Of a DNA stretch of 64,000 nucleotides, positions 35,690-45,091 are shown piece by piece. This stretch comes from Clostridiales bacterium. Its GTDB lineage: Bacteria > Bacillota > Clostridia > Oscillospirales > Oscillospiraceae. Under the pieces are notes generated by a model. That model had not been told where the DNA came from. It saw only the letters and a program-made list of their open reading frames with translations, and searched no databases. Position 1 is the first letter of the stretch; each line of letters begins with the position of its first letter. The stretch lies in assembly GCA_902362775.1 (NCBI GenBank), contig CABIXV010000001.1:88520-152519 (forward strand), given 5' to 3'. A program made the position numbers and the translations under genes.

Positions 35690-36903
35690 TCGGTTCCTTC
35701 CTCTATCGTTACTCCGTGGGACCTCAGCCAGTCCCGGGCCTTGAACGTCCTGCTGTGGACAGGCAGCTTTCTCTCTTCCATCTCCTGAATGGTAGTCTCC
35801 ACCCCCAGGAGAAGGGCCTTGTCCAGATCCTGATAGGCCAGCGACCGCAGGCGCTCCACCCCTTCAAAATCCCGGTTGGGCTCTATGTAATCAGCCACAT
35901 ACAGGATCTTTTCCAGTGTCGTCATGTTTTCCTTGGCTGTCGTATGCCAGAAGATGGCCGAGTACACCTCATCAGGTTCCCCAAAAACCGCCTTGGCGAT
36001 ACACGCCCCGGTCTTGGAGTGAAGCAGTTTGACCGCTGACCGCTCCAGCTCGTCCAGCGCGACCCCGTATTTCTCACACAGGGCCAACTGCTCCTCCAGG
36101 TTTAAATACTTGGTGCAGTCATGTAAGATGCCTGCCCGTCGGGCCAGCGTCTGGTCGGCCCCCCAGCGCCGTGCCAGACGGACCGCCTCCTCCTCAGTGC
36201 CGCGGATGTGGGCCACCCGCTTCTGTCGGACCATGGAGCAGGAGCAGGCCCGCAGCTCTGGAATGTCCAGATGTTTCAGGTCGGCGTGGGTACCATAGAG
36301 CCCATTCATCAGAATGTGCCCATAGACAGCGGGGAGTAGGTACTCTCTCCCCTCCCCCTGGCCCAGCAGCTTCCGCAGGCGGGTGGAGGAGATGTCAACC
36401 AGACCGGGCAGAGTGATGGTGGTCACTTTTGCGCCATATCTCTCACAGAGGAAGTCCCGCTGTGGGGCAAAGAGCTCCTCCCCGTCCTGTTCAGTACGGC
36501 CAAAGGCGCATACCCCGGCCAGTCTCAAAATGGAATCGGGATCATGCCACAGGTGGAGCGTCAGGAACATATCCGTTCCCATGAGCAGCCACAGCTCCGC
36601 CTCCGGATACTGACGATGGAGCTCCTCCAGCGTGTCAGAGGTGTAGCTCTTGCCCTCCCGCTCCAGCTCCAGTGTGGACACCTGGACCACCTTGGGCCGC
36701 AGCAGCGCGTCCGCCATTTTCTCCGCCATGGACAGACGGTGCTCCGGCGGGGGCGTACCCTCGGGCAGGACCTTGTGGGGCGGGATCGCCGCCGGGATCA
36801 GCAGCAGCCGGTCCAGGCCAAGCACCTCAATGGCCGTCTTTGCCGCGGCCAGGTGTCCCAGATGGGGGGGATTGAAGGTCCCGCCGTAGATTCCGATCTT
36901 CAT
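35686..36903 (-). CDS. nadD: NadD-YqeK fusion: nicotinate-nucleotide adenylyltransferase plus HD hydrolase
   Basis: A 405-aa two-domain protein. Residues 1-200 are NadD (NAD synthesis): IYGGTFNPPHLGH (5-17), LMGTDMF and the ISSTRLR motif (171-177). Residues of about 215-390 are YqeK, an HD-domain hydrolase reported to cleave diadenosine tetraphosphate: RVAHIRG (His232), the HD pair His261-Asp262 in GILHDCTKYL, LLHSKTGA and YVADYIEPNRDF. The two are separate genes in Bacillus. The ATG at 36903 is the conserved start; the frame extends further upstream without family match. It is coupled to the LCP gene by a four-base overlap. Confidence 0.93.
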   Translation of the reverse strand: MKIGIYGGTFNPPHLGHLAAAKTAIEVLGLDRLLLIPAAIPPHKVLPEGTPPPEHRLSMAEKMADALLRPKVVQVSTLELEREGKSYTSDTLEELHRQYPEAELWLLMGTDMFLTLHLWHDPDSILRLAGVCAFGRTEQDGEELFAPQRDFLCERYGAKVTTITLPGLVDISSTRLRKLLGQGEGREYLLPAVYGHILMNGLYGTHADLKHLDIPELRACSCSMVRQKRVAHIRGTEEEAVRLARRWGADQTLARRAGILHDCTKYLNLEEQLALCEKYGVALDELERSAVKLLHSKTGACIAKAVFGEPDEVYSAIFWHTTAKENMTTLEKILYVADYIEPNRDFEGVERLRSLAYQDLDKALLLGVETTIQEMEERKLPVHSRTFKARDWLRSHGVTIEEGTE

Positions 36904-37060
36904 GCCAGACACCTCTCTCACTTTTATCAGGGTGGACGGCCCCAAAAAGGGGCAGCCCCGCTTTGTCAAATTGGGCCGAAGGATGGGGCTGAAGCTCGGC
37001 CCACAGCCCATCGCCGCCCAGAACACGCCAAGCGTCAGCGGCTGGCAGGAATAAAATTGA

Positions 37061-37384
37061 TTACCTCTGTTTCTTGTCCGTCACCAGCACGATTCTGTCC
37101 TTTTTCTCTTTATTATGGCTTGGACGATAGAGAACAAATTTTGTTCCGATGACCTGGACGACCTCGCTCCGGGTCAGGGGGGCCAACTGCTCGGCTGCCT
37201 CCCGGGGGGAGAGCATGGAGTTTTCCAGCACACGGCCCTTGATAAGCTCCCGGGCCTCCAGGGCGTCGTTGGCCTGCTTCACCAGGTTGTCCCCAATGCC
37301 GTCCTTGCCCACGATGAGGATGGTATCGATGCTGTTGGCCAGCCCCCTCAGCTGGGCCCGCTGCTTGCTTGTCAGTTCTGCCAT
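37061..37384 (-). CDS. yhbY: YhbY family RNA-binding (CRM domain) protein
   Basis: A 107-aa CRM-domain protein that associates with pre-50S ribosomes in other bacteria. It has the family core LTSKQRAQLRGLANSID, ILIVGKDGIGDNLV, the GxxG-type loop and a C-terminal VIGTKFVLYRPS strand. It lies in the rph-rdgB-yhbY-nadD series, an order widely kept in Firmicutes; spacing to rdgB is 33 bases. Confidence 0.93.
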   Translation of the reverse strand: MAELTSKQRAQLRGLANSIDTILIVGKDGIGDNLVKQANDALEARELIKGRVLENSMLSPREAAEQLAPLTRSEVVQVIGTKFVLYRPSHNKEKKDRIVLVTDKKQR

Positions 37385-37417
37385 ATTATGTTATGATCTC
37401 CTATCTTTTGATTTCTG

Positions 37418-38008
37418 TCATTTGGACAGGTACTCCTTCAGTTTGACCTGAAATGCCTCCAGCGCCTTTCCCCGGTGGGAGATGGCATTCTTCTCCTCGG
37501 CGGTAAGCTGGGCGAAGGTCTTTTTCAGCGTGGGAACGAAAAACACCGGATCATAGCCGAAGCCGCCCTCCCCCATGGGGGCGAAGGCGATGGTGCCGGG
37601 GCACTCTCCCCGTGCGGAAATCACATCTCCGTTGGGGAAACAGCAGGTGATGACGCTGACAAAGCGAGCTGTCCGGGGCATCTGCCCCCTCATGTTCTCC
37701 AACAGCAGGCGGTACCGCTGAATGTCGTCCAGTCCCTCGCCCCCATAACGGGCAGAGTACACGCCGGGCGCCCCACCCAGCGCATCCACACACAGGCCGG
37801 AGTCGTCGGCGATGGCGGGCAGGCCGCTGGCCTCCATAACAGCCCTGGCCTTGAGCAGAGAGTTCTCCTCAAAGGTAGTTCCAGTCTCCTCCACCTCCAC
37901 ATCCACCCCCGCCTCAGCCTCGGAGCAGACCTCGATTCCAAGCTGGGACAGGATATCGTTCATCTCCACCAGCTTCTTTTTATTTTTGCTGGCCAGCACC
38001 AGTTTCAT
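37418..38008 (-). CDS. rdgB: XTP/dITP pyrophosphatase RdgB/HAM1
   Basis: A 196-aa nucleotide-sanitising pyrophosphatase that removes XTP and dITP. Family motifs are LVLASKNKKKLVEM (substrate loop), TFEENSLLKARA, AIADDSGLCVDALGGAPGVYSARY and GGFGYDPVF followed by AQLTAEEKNAISHRGKAL. Normal length. It sits 18 bases after rph. Confidence 0.96.
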   Translation of the reverse strand: MKLVLASKNKKKLVEMNDILSQLGIEVCSEAEAGVDVEVEETGTTFEENSLLKARAVMEASGLPAIADDSGLCVDALGGAPGVYSARYGGEGLDDIQRYRLLLENMRGQMPRTARFVSVITCCFPNGDVISARGECPGTIAFAPMGEGGFGYDPVFFVPTLKKTFAQLTAEEKNAISHRGKALEAFQVKLKEYLSK

Positions 38009-38026
38009 GTCCTTCCCTCCCGTCTT

Positions 38027-38743
38027 TTATAGACCCAATATCTCTTTTTGAAGGGCCTGGAGCCGCAGGATGCCCTTCTCACACAGCTCCACCAGCTGCC
38101 GCTGCTCATCCAGGGTAAAGGGACGCTCCTCCCCAGTTCCCTGGATCTCGATGAGGCGGCCCTGGTCGTCCATAACGCAGTTCAGATCCACCATAGCGGA
38201 GGAATCCTCTTCATAGCACAGATCCAGCAGGGGCACATCATCCACGATACCGGCGGACACGGCGGCCACATAGCCGCTGACTGGGTACTCCGCCAGTTGA
38301 CCGGCCTCTATCATTTTTCGGAAGGCCAGCATCATAGCCACAAAGCCCCCAGTAATGGAGGCGGTGCGGGTACCCCCATCCCCCTGGAGCACGTCGCAGT
38401 CGATGGTGATGTTCCAGGGGCCCAGCTTTTTCATGTCCACTACCGAGCGCAGGGCCCGGCCGATGAGCCGCTGGATCTCGGCGGAGCGGCCGTTCAGCTT
38501 CAGCTTGGAGATGTCCCGGCGGGACCGCTCCCGGTTGGCACGGGGGAGCATGGAGTATTCGGCGGTCACCCATCCCTCCCCCTCGGGGACGTGGCGGGGC
38601 GGCCGGTCCTCCACGCTGGCGGTGCACAGCACATGGGTGTTGCCGCAGCGGATGAGGCAGGAGCCCTCGGCAAATTTGTTGATATTAGGGATGATCTCCA
38701 CTGGGCGGAGCTCATCGTTTTTTCTTCCGTCGATTCGGGACAT
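38027..38743 (-). CDS. rph: Ribonuclease PH
   Basis: A 238-aa phosphate-dependent 3'-5' exonuclease that trims tRNA 3' ends. Motifs: SRIDGRKNDELRPVEI, SRRDISKLKLNGRSAEIQRL (part), IGRALRSVVDMKKLG, and the catalytic ITIDCDVLQGDGGTRTASIT block with the phosphate site. Normal length. It begins the rph-rdgB-yhbY series; ftsY and a small gene lie upstream with a gap of about 90 bases that may hold a promoter. Confidence 0.96.
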   Translation of the reverse strand: MSRIDGRKNDELRPVEIIPNINKFAEGSCLIRCGNTHVLCTASVEDRPPRHVPEGEGWVTAEYSMLPRANRERSRRDISKLKLNGRSAEIQRLIGRALRSVVDMKKLGPWNITIDCDVLQGDGGTRTASITGGFVAMMLAFRKMIEAGQLAEYPVSGYVAAVSAGIVDDVPLLDLCYEEDSSAMVDLNCVMDDQGRLIEIQGTGEERPFTLDEQRQLVELCEKGILRLQALQKEILGL

Positions 38744-38835
38744 GGTAATTTCTTCCTCTCACGTTTTTTCTTTATTGTACCACAGGTCAGGCCAGAAATG
38801 TTTGGATAGTGTGTAAATTGATCTCTTAAATTTTC

Positions 38836-39036
38836 TCAATCCACCAGCCAAAACAGGACGGCGGTAAGCAGCACGGCGCCCAGGACGCCCAGTCCAATCA
38901 GATTCTCCCGGCTCTGCTTGGGCGTGACCCTCTCGCCCCACAGGCGCATATCTTTCCAGGTGAACCCATCACGCTTCCACGCGGCGATAAGCCCAAACCC
39001 AAACAACGCGCCAAACAGGCTCCAGTTAAACTCCAT
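38836..39036 (-). CDS. Small two-helix membrane protein downstream of ftsY
   Basis: A 66-aa protein with two hydrophobic helices (about residues 4-19 and 47-64) joined by a charged loop ([20 protein letters not shown]), so both ends probably lie on the same side. A GGGGGGCGGGAAG stretch precedes the ATG at 39036. It begins 30 bases after ftsY. I recognise no family. Confidence 0.6.
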   Translation of the reverse strand: MEFNWSLFGALFGFGLIAAWKRDGFTWKDMRLWGERVTPKQSRENLIGLGVLGAVLLTAVLFWLVD

Positions 39037-39066
39037 CTTCCCGCCCCCCAGTATCTGGCTCCTATC

Positions 39067-39936
39067 TCAAATCAGTGCCTGGGCAAAGTCCGCGGCGTCA
39101 AAGGGCTTCAAGTCGTCTACACTCTCGCCCACACCGGCGTACTTGACCGGCACACCCAGCTCCTTGGCGATGGCGATGGCGATGCCCCCCTTGGCGGTGC
39201 CGTCCAGCTTGGTGAGGACGATGCCCGTGATACCGGCGGCCTCCTGAAACTGCTTGGCCTGAATCAGACCGTTCTGACCGGTGGTGGCGTCCAGCACCAG
39301 CAAAGTCTCTCGGGCGCATCCGGGCAGCTCCCGGTCAATGACCCGGGAAATCTTGTTCAGCTCGTTCATTAGGTTCTGCTTGTTGTGCAGCCGCCCGGCG
39401 GTGTCCACAAGCACCACGTCGCTCTTCCTGGCCTTGGCGGCACTCATAGCGTCAAAGACTACGGCGGCGGGGTCGGCCCCCTCGTGCTGCTTGATGATAT
39501 CCACTCCAGCCCGGTCGGACCAGATGGTCAGCTGCTCGGCGGCGGCGGCCCGGAAGGTATCCGCGGCGCAGAAGAGGACCTTCTTTCCCTCCTTTCGGAG
39601 CTGATGGCCGATCTTGCCGATGGTGGTAGTCTTACCCACCCCATTCACTCCAATAAACAGTACCACAGAGGGGGTGGTGGACAGGTCCAGAGCCGCACCC
39701 CCGGTGTTCATGGCCTCAGCGATGATCTGGACCATGGCGGAGCGGGCCTCCTCCATGGTCTTGATCCGCTCCTCCCGCACCCGGCGGCGCAGCGCCTCCA
39801 CCAGTTCCAAGGTCACGTCCATCCCAGTATCGGCCAGGATGAGGGACTCCTCCAGCTCGTCGTAGAAGTCGTCCGTCAGCTCCGAGCCGAAGCTGGCAAA
39901 AATGTTGATTTTTTTCAGTTTATCAAAAAAGCCCAT
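39067..39936 (-). CDS. ftsY: Signal recognition particle receptor FtsY
   Basis: A 289-aa SRP GTPase that docks ribosome-SRP complexes at the membrane. It has the short NG-type form without an acidic A domain: four-helix N domain (about 1-85), then the G domain with [15 protein letters not shown] (G1), [10 protein letters not shown] (G2), [18 protein letters not shown] (G3) and [16 protein letters not shown] (G4/G5). I start at ATG 39936; a TTG two codons upstream lies closer to the AAGGAA box and is possible. It is downstream of smc, as in Bacillus, with two zinc-ribbon genes between. Confidence 0.95.
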   Translation of the reverse strand: MGFFDKLKKINIFASFGSELTDDFYDELEESLILADTGMDVTLELVEALRRRVREERIKTMEEARSAMVQIIAEAMNTGGAALDLSTTPSVVLFIGVNGVGKTTTIGKIGHQLRKEGKKVLFCAADTFRAAAAEQLTIWSDRAGVDIIKQHEGADPAAVVFDAMSAAKARKSDVVLVDTAGRLHNKQNLMNELNKISRVIDRELPGCARETLLVLDATTGQNGLIQAKQFQEAAGITGIVLTKLDGTAKGGIAIAIAKELGVPVKYAGVGESVDDLKPFDAADFAQALI

Positions 39937-39954
39937 GGGCAATTCGTTCCTTTC

Positions 39955-40263
39955 TTAAAACAGCTTGTCATTCTCTTCTCCGCAGAAGGGGCACTTGCAG
40001 CTGTCCAGGTCATAGCGGCCTCCGCACCTGGAACATTTCACCTGGGCTATGGATTGTCCGGCCACCCGCTTGTCCTGGTCCTTTTCTCCCCGGTAAAATT
40101 CTAGTTTCCCGCAGTCCGGGCAGCAGTAAACATCCACATCCAGCCCCCTGCTGGGCTGATAATGCATACCTCCCCACTGTAAACCAATTTGGCCCATAAA
40201 CAGGTGTTCCCTCTTGATGCGGCTCATGCTCCGGCCGCATCGCAGGCACTTCAGCTTTCTCAT
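39955..40263 (-). CDS. Zinc-ribbon protein (two CxxC pairs)
   Basis: A 102-aa protein with four Cys pairs: KCLRCGRS (N-terminal), YCCPDCGK, KCSRCGGRY and KCPFCGEE at the end, giving two probable zinc ribbons around a central aromatic region (GLQWGGMHYQPSRG). It has no membrane segment. It lies one base from the stop of the upstream zinc-ribbon gene and 18 bases before ftsY. Nucleic-acid or protein binding is likely by fold; function unknown. Confidence 0.75.
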   Translation of the reverse strand: MRKLKCLRCGRSMSRIKREHLFMGQIGLQWGGMHYQPSRGLDVDVYCCPDCGKLEFYRGEKDQDKRVAGQSIAQVKCSRCGGRYDLDSCKCPFCGEENDKLF

Positions 40264-40264
40264 A

Positions 40265-40543
40265 TCACCGCTCTATCTTCTCCCCGCACCAGGGACAGAA
40301 CTGCCCCCAACGGAAGCTGTCGTGGAGCGTTTCTCCGCAGAACGGGCAGAAAGCCGGGGCGTCTGTTTCCATCTGCTCTGTCACCCCCTGACTCTGCGCC
40401 AGGTCCGGATTCAGCCGCTCCGGTGGGACCGCCGCCCCCAGCCAGGCGAATATCAGCTTGACAGCGATAAACAGCACTATAATCAAGACGATACCGCCCA
40501 CAATGGGTATCCAGGTATTTTTCTGATTGTCGTTTTCTTTCAC
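40265..40543 (-). CDS. Membrane-anchored zinc-ribbon protein
   Basis: A 92-aa protein: short polar N-terminus, one membrane helix (about residues 11-34), a linker, and a C-terminal zinc ribbon (FCPFCGETL and FCPWCGEKI). The ribbon should lie on one side of the membrane as a small docking module. It is followed after one base by the second zinc-ribbon gene and then ftsY. Function unknown; its place in the smc-ftsY series suggests co-expression with chromosome or membrane-targeting genes. Confidence 0.75.
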   Translation of the reverse strand: MKENDNQKNTWIPIVGGIVLIIVLFIAVKLIFAWLGAAVPPERLNPDLAQSQGVTEQMETDAPAFCPFCGETLHDSFRWGQFCPWCGEKIER

Positions 40544-40664
40544 GGTATACCTCCGTAATATCCTCCCCTACCCTATCAGTTAGAGCATAGATCGACCGCC
40601 AATAGGCCATCGGGGCCACAGCTTCAGCCCTTCCAACTGAACTCCATCTTGAGGTCATGGGCCA

Positions 40665-43600
40665 TTATCTGATCTTCAGTTCCTTTTCCACGTCATTCAG
40701 GTTGATCGTCAGCATCCGGCTTACTCCCTGCTCCTGCATGGTGACGCCGTAGAGCACGTCGGCCTCCTCCATGGTGCCACGGCGGTGGGTGATGACGATG
40801 AACTGAGTGCGCTCGGCCATGGAGCGCATATAGCGGGCAAACCGTACCACATTGTTGTCGTCCAGAGCGGCCTCAATCTCGTCCATCACCACAAAGGGGG
40901 TGGGGCGGACCTTCAAAATGGCAAAGTACAGGGCGATGGCCACAAAGGCCTTCTCCCCGCCGGACAGCAGGGTGATGATCTTCAGCGCCTTACCAGGGGG
41001 CTGAACCTTAATCTCGATGCCGCAGTTGAGGATATCCTCCGGGTCCTCCAGTTCCAGGGTGGCCTTACCCCCGCCAAAAAGCTCCAGGAAGGTCTGGCCG
41101 AATGCCTCGTTGATGGTCTTAAACTCCCGTTCGAAGATGGTCTTCATCTCGCCAGTAATATTGGCGATAATCTCCTCCAGTTCCCTTTTCGCCCGGTCCA
41201 CGTCGTCCCGCTGGTCTGTGAGATAGGTATATCGCTCATTGACCCGCTGGAACTCCTCGATGGCGCCTACATTGACGTTCCCCAAGCCGGAAATGGCCCG
41301 CTTCAGCTCTCCAATGCGGCGGCTGGCCCTGGGAACAGACTCAATCTCCACCCGCTGCTGGCGGGCGGCCTCGTGGGACAGCTCATAGTTCTCCCACAGC
41401 TTGTCCAGAAGCTGCTTCTCCTCCATGGAGGCGGAAACCTTCTTCTGCTCCAGGCGGGACACTTCTCCCTCCAGACGGAGCAGCTCCTCGTTTTTGCTCT
41501 GGCTCTCCCGGGTGGCCTTGATACGCTCCCCCTCCAGCTCCAGCTTCTCCTGGTTCATGCGGTCGATGGCGTCGGTCCGGCTCTGGTTCTCCAGGCGGAG
41601 GGAAGTCAAAGTCTCCTCCTTCTGGGCGATCTCCTGGGCAAAGCCCTGGTTTTTCTCCTCATAGTCCGCCATCAGGGCCCGGCCCTGGTCCCGGTCCCCG
41701 GCCATGGATGCCTTCAGGCGCTCCAGCTCCTCCAGACCAGAGCGGGTGGCCTCCCGCTCCGCCTCCAGAGCGGCCTGGGCGGCAGTGAGCTGGGCCACCT
41801 CCTGGGCGATGCGGGCAGTGCGCTCCTGCAGGTCGGTCTGCCCCTTGGCCTTGCCTTCGGCCTCGCTCTTTAGAGCGGCGGTCTCCCCCTCCAGCTCCTG
41901 GATGCGGACACGGGCCGCCGCAGTGTCTGTTTCAATCTGGACAGAGCGGTTCTTCAAGCCCTCCAGCTCACTCTCCTGGCTCTCCCGTTGGCGCTCCAGC
42001 TCGGAGACCACGCTGCGGGCATGGGACAGCTCTCCCTCCGCCTTCAAAATAGCGTCCTCCCACTGACGCAGCTGGCTCTGGGCGGCCTCCAGCTCATAGG
42101 CGGCGGCAGTTTGCTCCCGCTCCGCCTCTGCCAGTGCCTTGGCCCCATCGGCTACCCGTGCCCGGATGTCAGCCAGCTGTTGGTTCAGCCGCTCCAGCTC
42201 GTTGGCCCTGCTCAAGATACCGGCGCTTCGGCTGGCGGAGCCGCCCGTCATAGAGCCGCCGGGGTTGAGCACCTGGCCGTCCAGGGTGACGATACGAAAT
42301 TTATAGCCGTATTTTCGGGCCGCGGCGATAGCGGCGTCCAGATCCTCCATGACCGCCACCCGTCCCAGCAGGTTGGAAAATACATTTTGATATTTGGGGT
42401 CGAAGCGGACCAACTGGTCCCCCACTCCCACGAAGCCGGACTCTTTGCTCAGGCTCGCTCCCTCCCGGAGCTCTCCCGGTCGGATGGAGCTGATGGGCAG
42501 GATGGTGGCCCGGCCCCCATCTCTCCGCTTTAAGTAGTTGATGACGGCCTTGCCGTCCTCCTCCCGGTCCACCACGATGTTCTGCATGGCCCCGCCCAGG
42601 GCGGTCTCAATGGCCACGGTATATCGGTCGGGCACCTTCAGCAGGTCGGCCACCGGACCGTGGATATTCTTCAGCGCCCCCCGCTGGGCTTCTCCCATCA
42701 CCAGCTTGACCGCCTTGGAGTAGCCCTCATGCATCTGTTCCATCTCTGTGAGCAGCTTGATCCGGGAGGTGAGGGCGCTCTCCTCCATCTGGAGCTTCAT
42801 GTGGGCGTCCTTCGCGCCCTCGGCCTTTTTCCGGCGGGCCTCCATCCGCAGTTGATAGCCGTTGATGACGTTTTGGACCCCGTCCCGCTCCTCCACCGCG
42901 TCATCATATCTGCGCTTGGCGGAGCGCACTTCCTTCTGTCCCTCCTCCAGGCGTTCCTCCAGCTCATTGGCCTCCCGGCGGACGGTCTCATCCCGGTCCA
43001 GCACCTCCTGGGCCGCGGCGGCCAGGGCGGACAGCAGAGCCTTGGCCTCGGCAGCGCCGGCGGTGCCCAGGTCAGCCCGGTTCCGCAGCTCCTCCAGCTG
43101 CCGGGCCAGAGTGCCCGCCGAGCGAGCGGTCTCCTCCGCCTCCTGACCCTTGACCTTCAGATCTGACTGGGTTCGGGCCAACTGGCCCTCGATCTCCTCC
43201 AGCCGCTCCCGGCGCTGCTCGATCTGGGCGGACAGGGAGCCCTCCCGGCCCTCCTGCTGCTCCAGATCGGCCTTCAACCGGGCGGCGGACTCCAGGTTGT
43301 GCTGGATGCTGCTCTTCAGTACGGCGATGGCCGACTCCAGCTCGTTGGCCTGGGCCTCCCGGCCCTGCATCTCAAAGCGGAGGCGGTCCGCCTCCACGTC
43401 CTTCTCCCGCATCTGGGCCGAATAGGTCTCGGCGGCGGCATAGGCTTTCTCCTGGGCCGTTCTAGCCTCCTCCCGCTGGCGGGCGGTCTCCTGATAGTCA
43501 GCCTCCAGCTTGATATTGCTGGCCCGAATACGTTCCAATGTGTCCAGCCACACGGAGATCTCCAGCCCCCGCAGCTCATCCCGCAGGACCAGATACTTCT

Positions 43601-44246
43601 TGGCCTTCTCGCTCTGCTCCCGGAGCGGCTCCACCTGAAGCTCCAGCTCCGATATCTTGTCGTTGATGCGCACCAGATTCTCGTCCGTCCGCTCTAGGCG
43701 GCGCTCGGCCTCCTCCTTCCGGTGGCGGTAGCGGGAGATGCCGGCCGCCTCCTCAAAGACCTCCCGGCGGTCAGCGGATTTGACAGACAGAATCTCGTCG
43801 ATCTTACCCTGACCGATGATGGAGTAGCCCTCCCGGCCCAGACCCGTGTCCATGAACAGCTCGTTGACATCCTTCAATCGGACGGAGCGGCGGTTGATGT
43901 AATACTCGCTCTCCCCGGAGCGGTAGTACCGCCGGGTGACCATCACCTCGGACTCCTCCATGTCGAAAATGTGTGAGGTGTTGTCCAGCACTAGAGACAC
44001 CTCGGCATATCCCGTCTGCTTGCGCTTGGCGGTACCGCCGAAGATGACGTCCTCCATCTTGCCTCCCCGTAGGGCCCGTGTGGACTGCTCCCCCATGACC
44101 CAGCGGATGGCGTCGGAGATATTGGATTTGCCCGAACCATTGGGGCCCACGATGGCGGTGATATCCTCACCGAAGGTGAGCACGGTCTTGTCGGGAAAGG
44201 ACTTGAAGCCCTGGATCTCAAGCGCTTTTAAGTACAAAAAGGCCAC
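40665..44246 (-). CDS. smc: Chromosome condensation ATPase SMC
   Basis: A 1193-aa full-length SMC. The N-terminal ATPase half has Walker A GPNGSGKS at 34-41 and GLGREGYSIIGQGKI; long coiled coils span about 170-500 and 680-1010. The hinge (about 515-660) has the GxG motifs AIETALGGAMQNI and NPGGSMTGGSAS. The C-terminal half has the signature LLSGGEKAFVAIAL and Walker B FVVMDEIEAALDDNNV. Together with ScpA and ScpB (not in this window) it organises the chromosome. It is the first gene of the smc-ftsY group, from a promoter at 44321-44349. Confidence 0.97.
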   Translation of the reverse strand: MAFLYLKALEIQGFKSFPDKTVLTFGEDITAIVGPNGSGKSNISDAIRWVMGEQSTRALRGGKMEDVIFGGTAKRKQTGYAEVSLVLDNTSHIFDMEESEVMVTRRYYRSGESEYYINRRSVRLKDVNELFMDTGLGREGYSIIGQGKIDEILSVKSADRREVFEEAAGISRYRHRKEEAERRLERTDENLVRINDKISELELQVEPLREQSEKAKKYLVLRDELRGLEISVWLDTLERIRASNIKLEADYQETARQREEARTAQEKAYAAAETYSAQMREKDVEADRLRFEMQGREAQANELESAIAVLKSSIQHNLESAARLKADLEQQEGREGSLSAQIEQRRERLEEIEGQLARTQSDLKVKGQEAEETARSAGTLARQLEELRNRADLGTAGAAEAKALLSALAAAAQEVLDRDETVRREANELEERLEEGQKEVRSAKRRYDDAVEERDGVQNVINGYQLRMEARRKKAEGAKDAHMKLQMEESALTSRIKLLTEMEQMHEGYSKAVKLVMGEAQRGALKNIHGPVADLLKVPDRYTVAIETALGGAMQNIVVDREEDGKAVINYLKRRDGGRATILPISSIRPGELREGASLSKESGFVGVGDQLVRFDPKYQNVFSNLLGRVAVMEDLDAAIAAARKYGYKFRIVTLDGQVLNPGGSMTGGSASRSAGILSRANELERLNQQLADIRARVADGAKALAEAEREQTAAAYELEAAQSQLRQWEDAILKAEGELSHARSVVSELERQRESQESELEGLKNRSVQIETDTAAARVRIQELEGETAALKSEAEGKAKGQTDLQERTARIAQEVAQLTAAQAALEAEREATRSGLEELERLKASMAGDRDQGRALMADYEEKNQGFAQEIAQKEETLTSLRLENQSRTDAIDRMNQEKLELEGERIKATRESQSKNEELLRLEGEVSRLEQKKVSASMEEKQLLDKLWENYELSHEAARQQRVEIESVPRASRRIGELKRAISGLGNVNVGAIEEFQRVNERYTYLTDQRDDVDRAKRELEEIIANITGEMKTIFEREFKTINEAFGQTFLELFGGGKATLELEDPEDILNCGIEIKVQPPGKALKIITLLSGGEKAFVAIALYFAILKVRPTPFVVMDEIEAALDDNNVVRFARYMRSMAERTQFIVITHRRGTMEEADVLYGVTMQEQGVSRMLTINLNDVEKELKIR

Positions 44247-44320
44247 CTCATATCTTTCGAAGGCGGGACCGCTCCCATCCTTCCTAAGCTCTGAAAAAGG
44301 GACAGACCAATAGATGTTAT

Positions 44321-44349
44321 ATTATAGCAAAATCCGCACTAGATTGCAA
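44321..44349 (-). promoter_or_regulatory. Promoter of smc
   Basis: On the minus strand TTGCAA (44349-44344), a 17-base spacer ending in TTTTGC and TATAAT (44326-44321), about 75 bases before the smc start. Confidence 0.8.
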
Positions 44350-44500
44350 CGCCATTTCCAGGTCCGGCGGGCCTCTCCGGGCCTCATTCGCCCAGAGCCG
44401 TTTTTTCTGTATTTTAGGGAAATCTTAATCTTTCCTTCAGCGGGATTTAGAACTATTCTGGTAAGATAGGGCCAGAAAAGAAACAAAGGAGGGCTCTGTC

Positions 44501-45034
44501 ATGGAGGAGCGCGCCATCCATATTCTGCTGACCCGGTCAGGCACCTGGTTCTCCCGGCTGATCCACCTGGCCACCCAGGACGACTATACCCACGCCTCGA
44601 TTGGGCTGGATGGGCCCGCTGGACCCTTTTACAGCTTTGCCAGAAAATACGAACACTTTGCCCTCCCCGCCGGACTGGTGGAGGAGCAGGTCACCGGCCG
44701 CCGGCGGGCGGTCCCCTGCTGCCTCTATGAGCTGAGGGTGAGCCAGGATACCTACATAGCCCTCCGCCGCCAGCTTCAGGCCATGTACGCCCAGCGGGAG
44801 GAGTACCATTACAGTGTGCTTGGGGCGTTCGCCTGCTATTTTAACCTGTCCCTCCAGCGGCGGCACCACTTTTTCTGCTCCCAGTTTGTGGCTGGGCTTC
44901 TGGCGGATTGCGGGGCGGTGGAACTGCCCAAGCCACCCACCCTGCTCCGGCCCGCCGACTTCTGCTCCCTCAAGGGGCTCCGGCCCGTCCACCGGGGCCT
45001 GTTGGAGGGCATTCTGGTCCAGCCCGCCCTGTAA
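44501..45034 (+). CDS. Permuted papain-like (NlpC/P60, YiiX-type) protein
   Basis: A 177-aa protein whose layout fits permuted NlpC/P60 (YiiX/LRAT-like) enzymes: an N-terminal His strand (DDYTHASIGLD, His31) and a C-terminal Cys helix (HHFFCSQFVAGLLADCG, Cys126). It has no signal peptide, so it should act in the cytosol or at the inner membrane face. Such enzymes cleave or transfer acyl or peptide bonds; the substrate here is unknown. The RBS CAAAGGAGGG precedes ATG 44501. It is a single-gene transcript ended by a strong terminator. Confidence 0.75.
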   Translation: MEERAIHILLTRSGTWFSRLIHLATQDDYTHASIGLDGPAGPFYSFARKYEHFALPAGLVEEQVTGRRRAVPCCLYELRVSQDTYIALRRQLQAMYAQREEYHYSVLGAFACYFNLSLQRRHHFFCSQFVAGLLADCGAVELPKPPTLLRPADFCSLKGLRPVHRGLLEGILVQPAL

Positions 45035-45045
45035 AAAAGAACGGC

Positions 45046-45085
45046 AAAAGAGCGGGGACCGGCGATGGCCGCTCCCCGCTCTTTT
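45046..45085. terminator. Bidirectional terminator at 45.05 kb
   Basis: Perfect 13-base arms AAAAGAGCGGGGA (45046-45058) and TCCCCGCTCTTTT (45073-45085). It serves the plus-strand papain-like gene and the converging minus-strand anti-sigma gene. Confidence 0.88.
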
Positions 45086-45091
45086 GATTTG

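Noticed and set aside
40785..41873. A 362-codon plus-strand frame opposite smc
   Set aside because: Leu/Gly/Gln-rich antisense of the SMC coiled coil; no start signal and no family resemblance.
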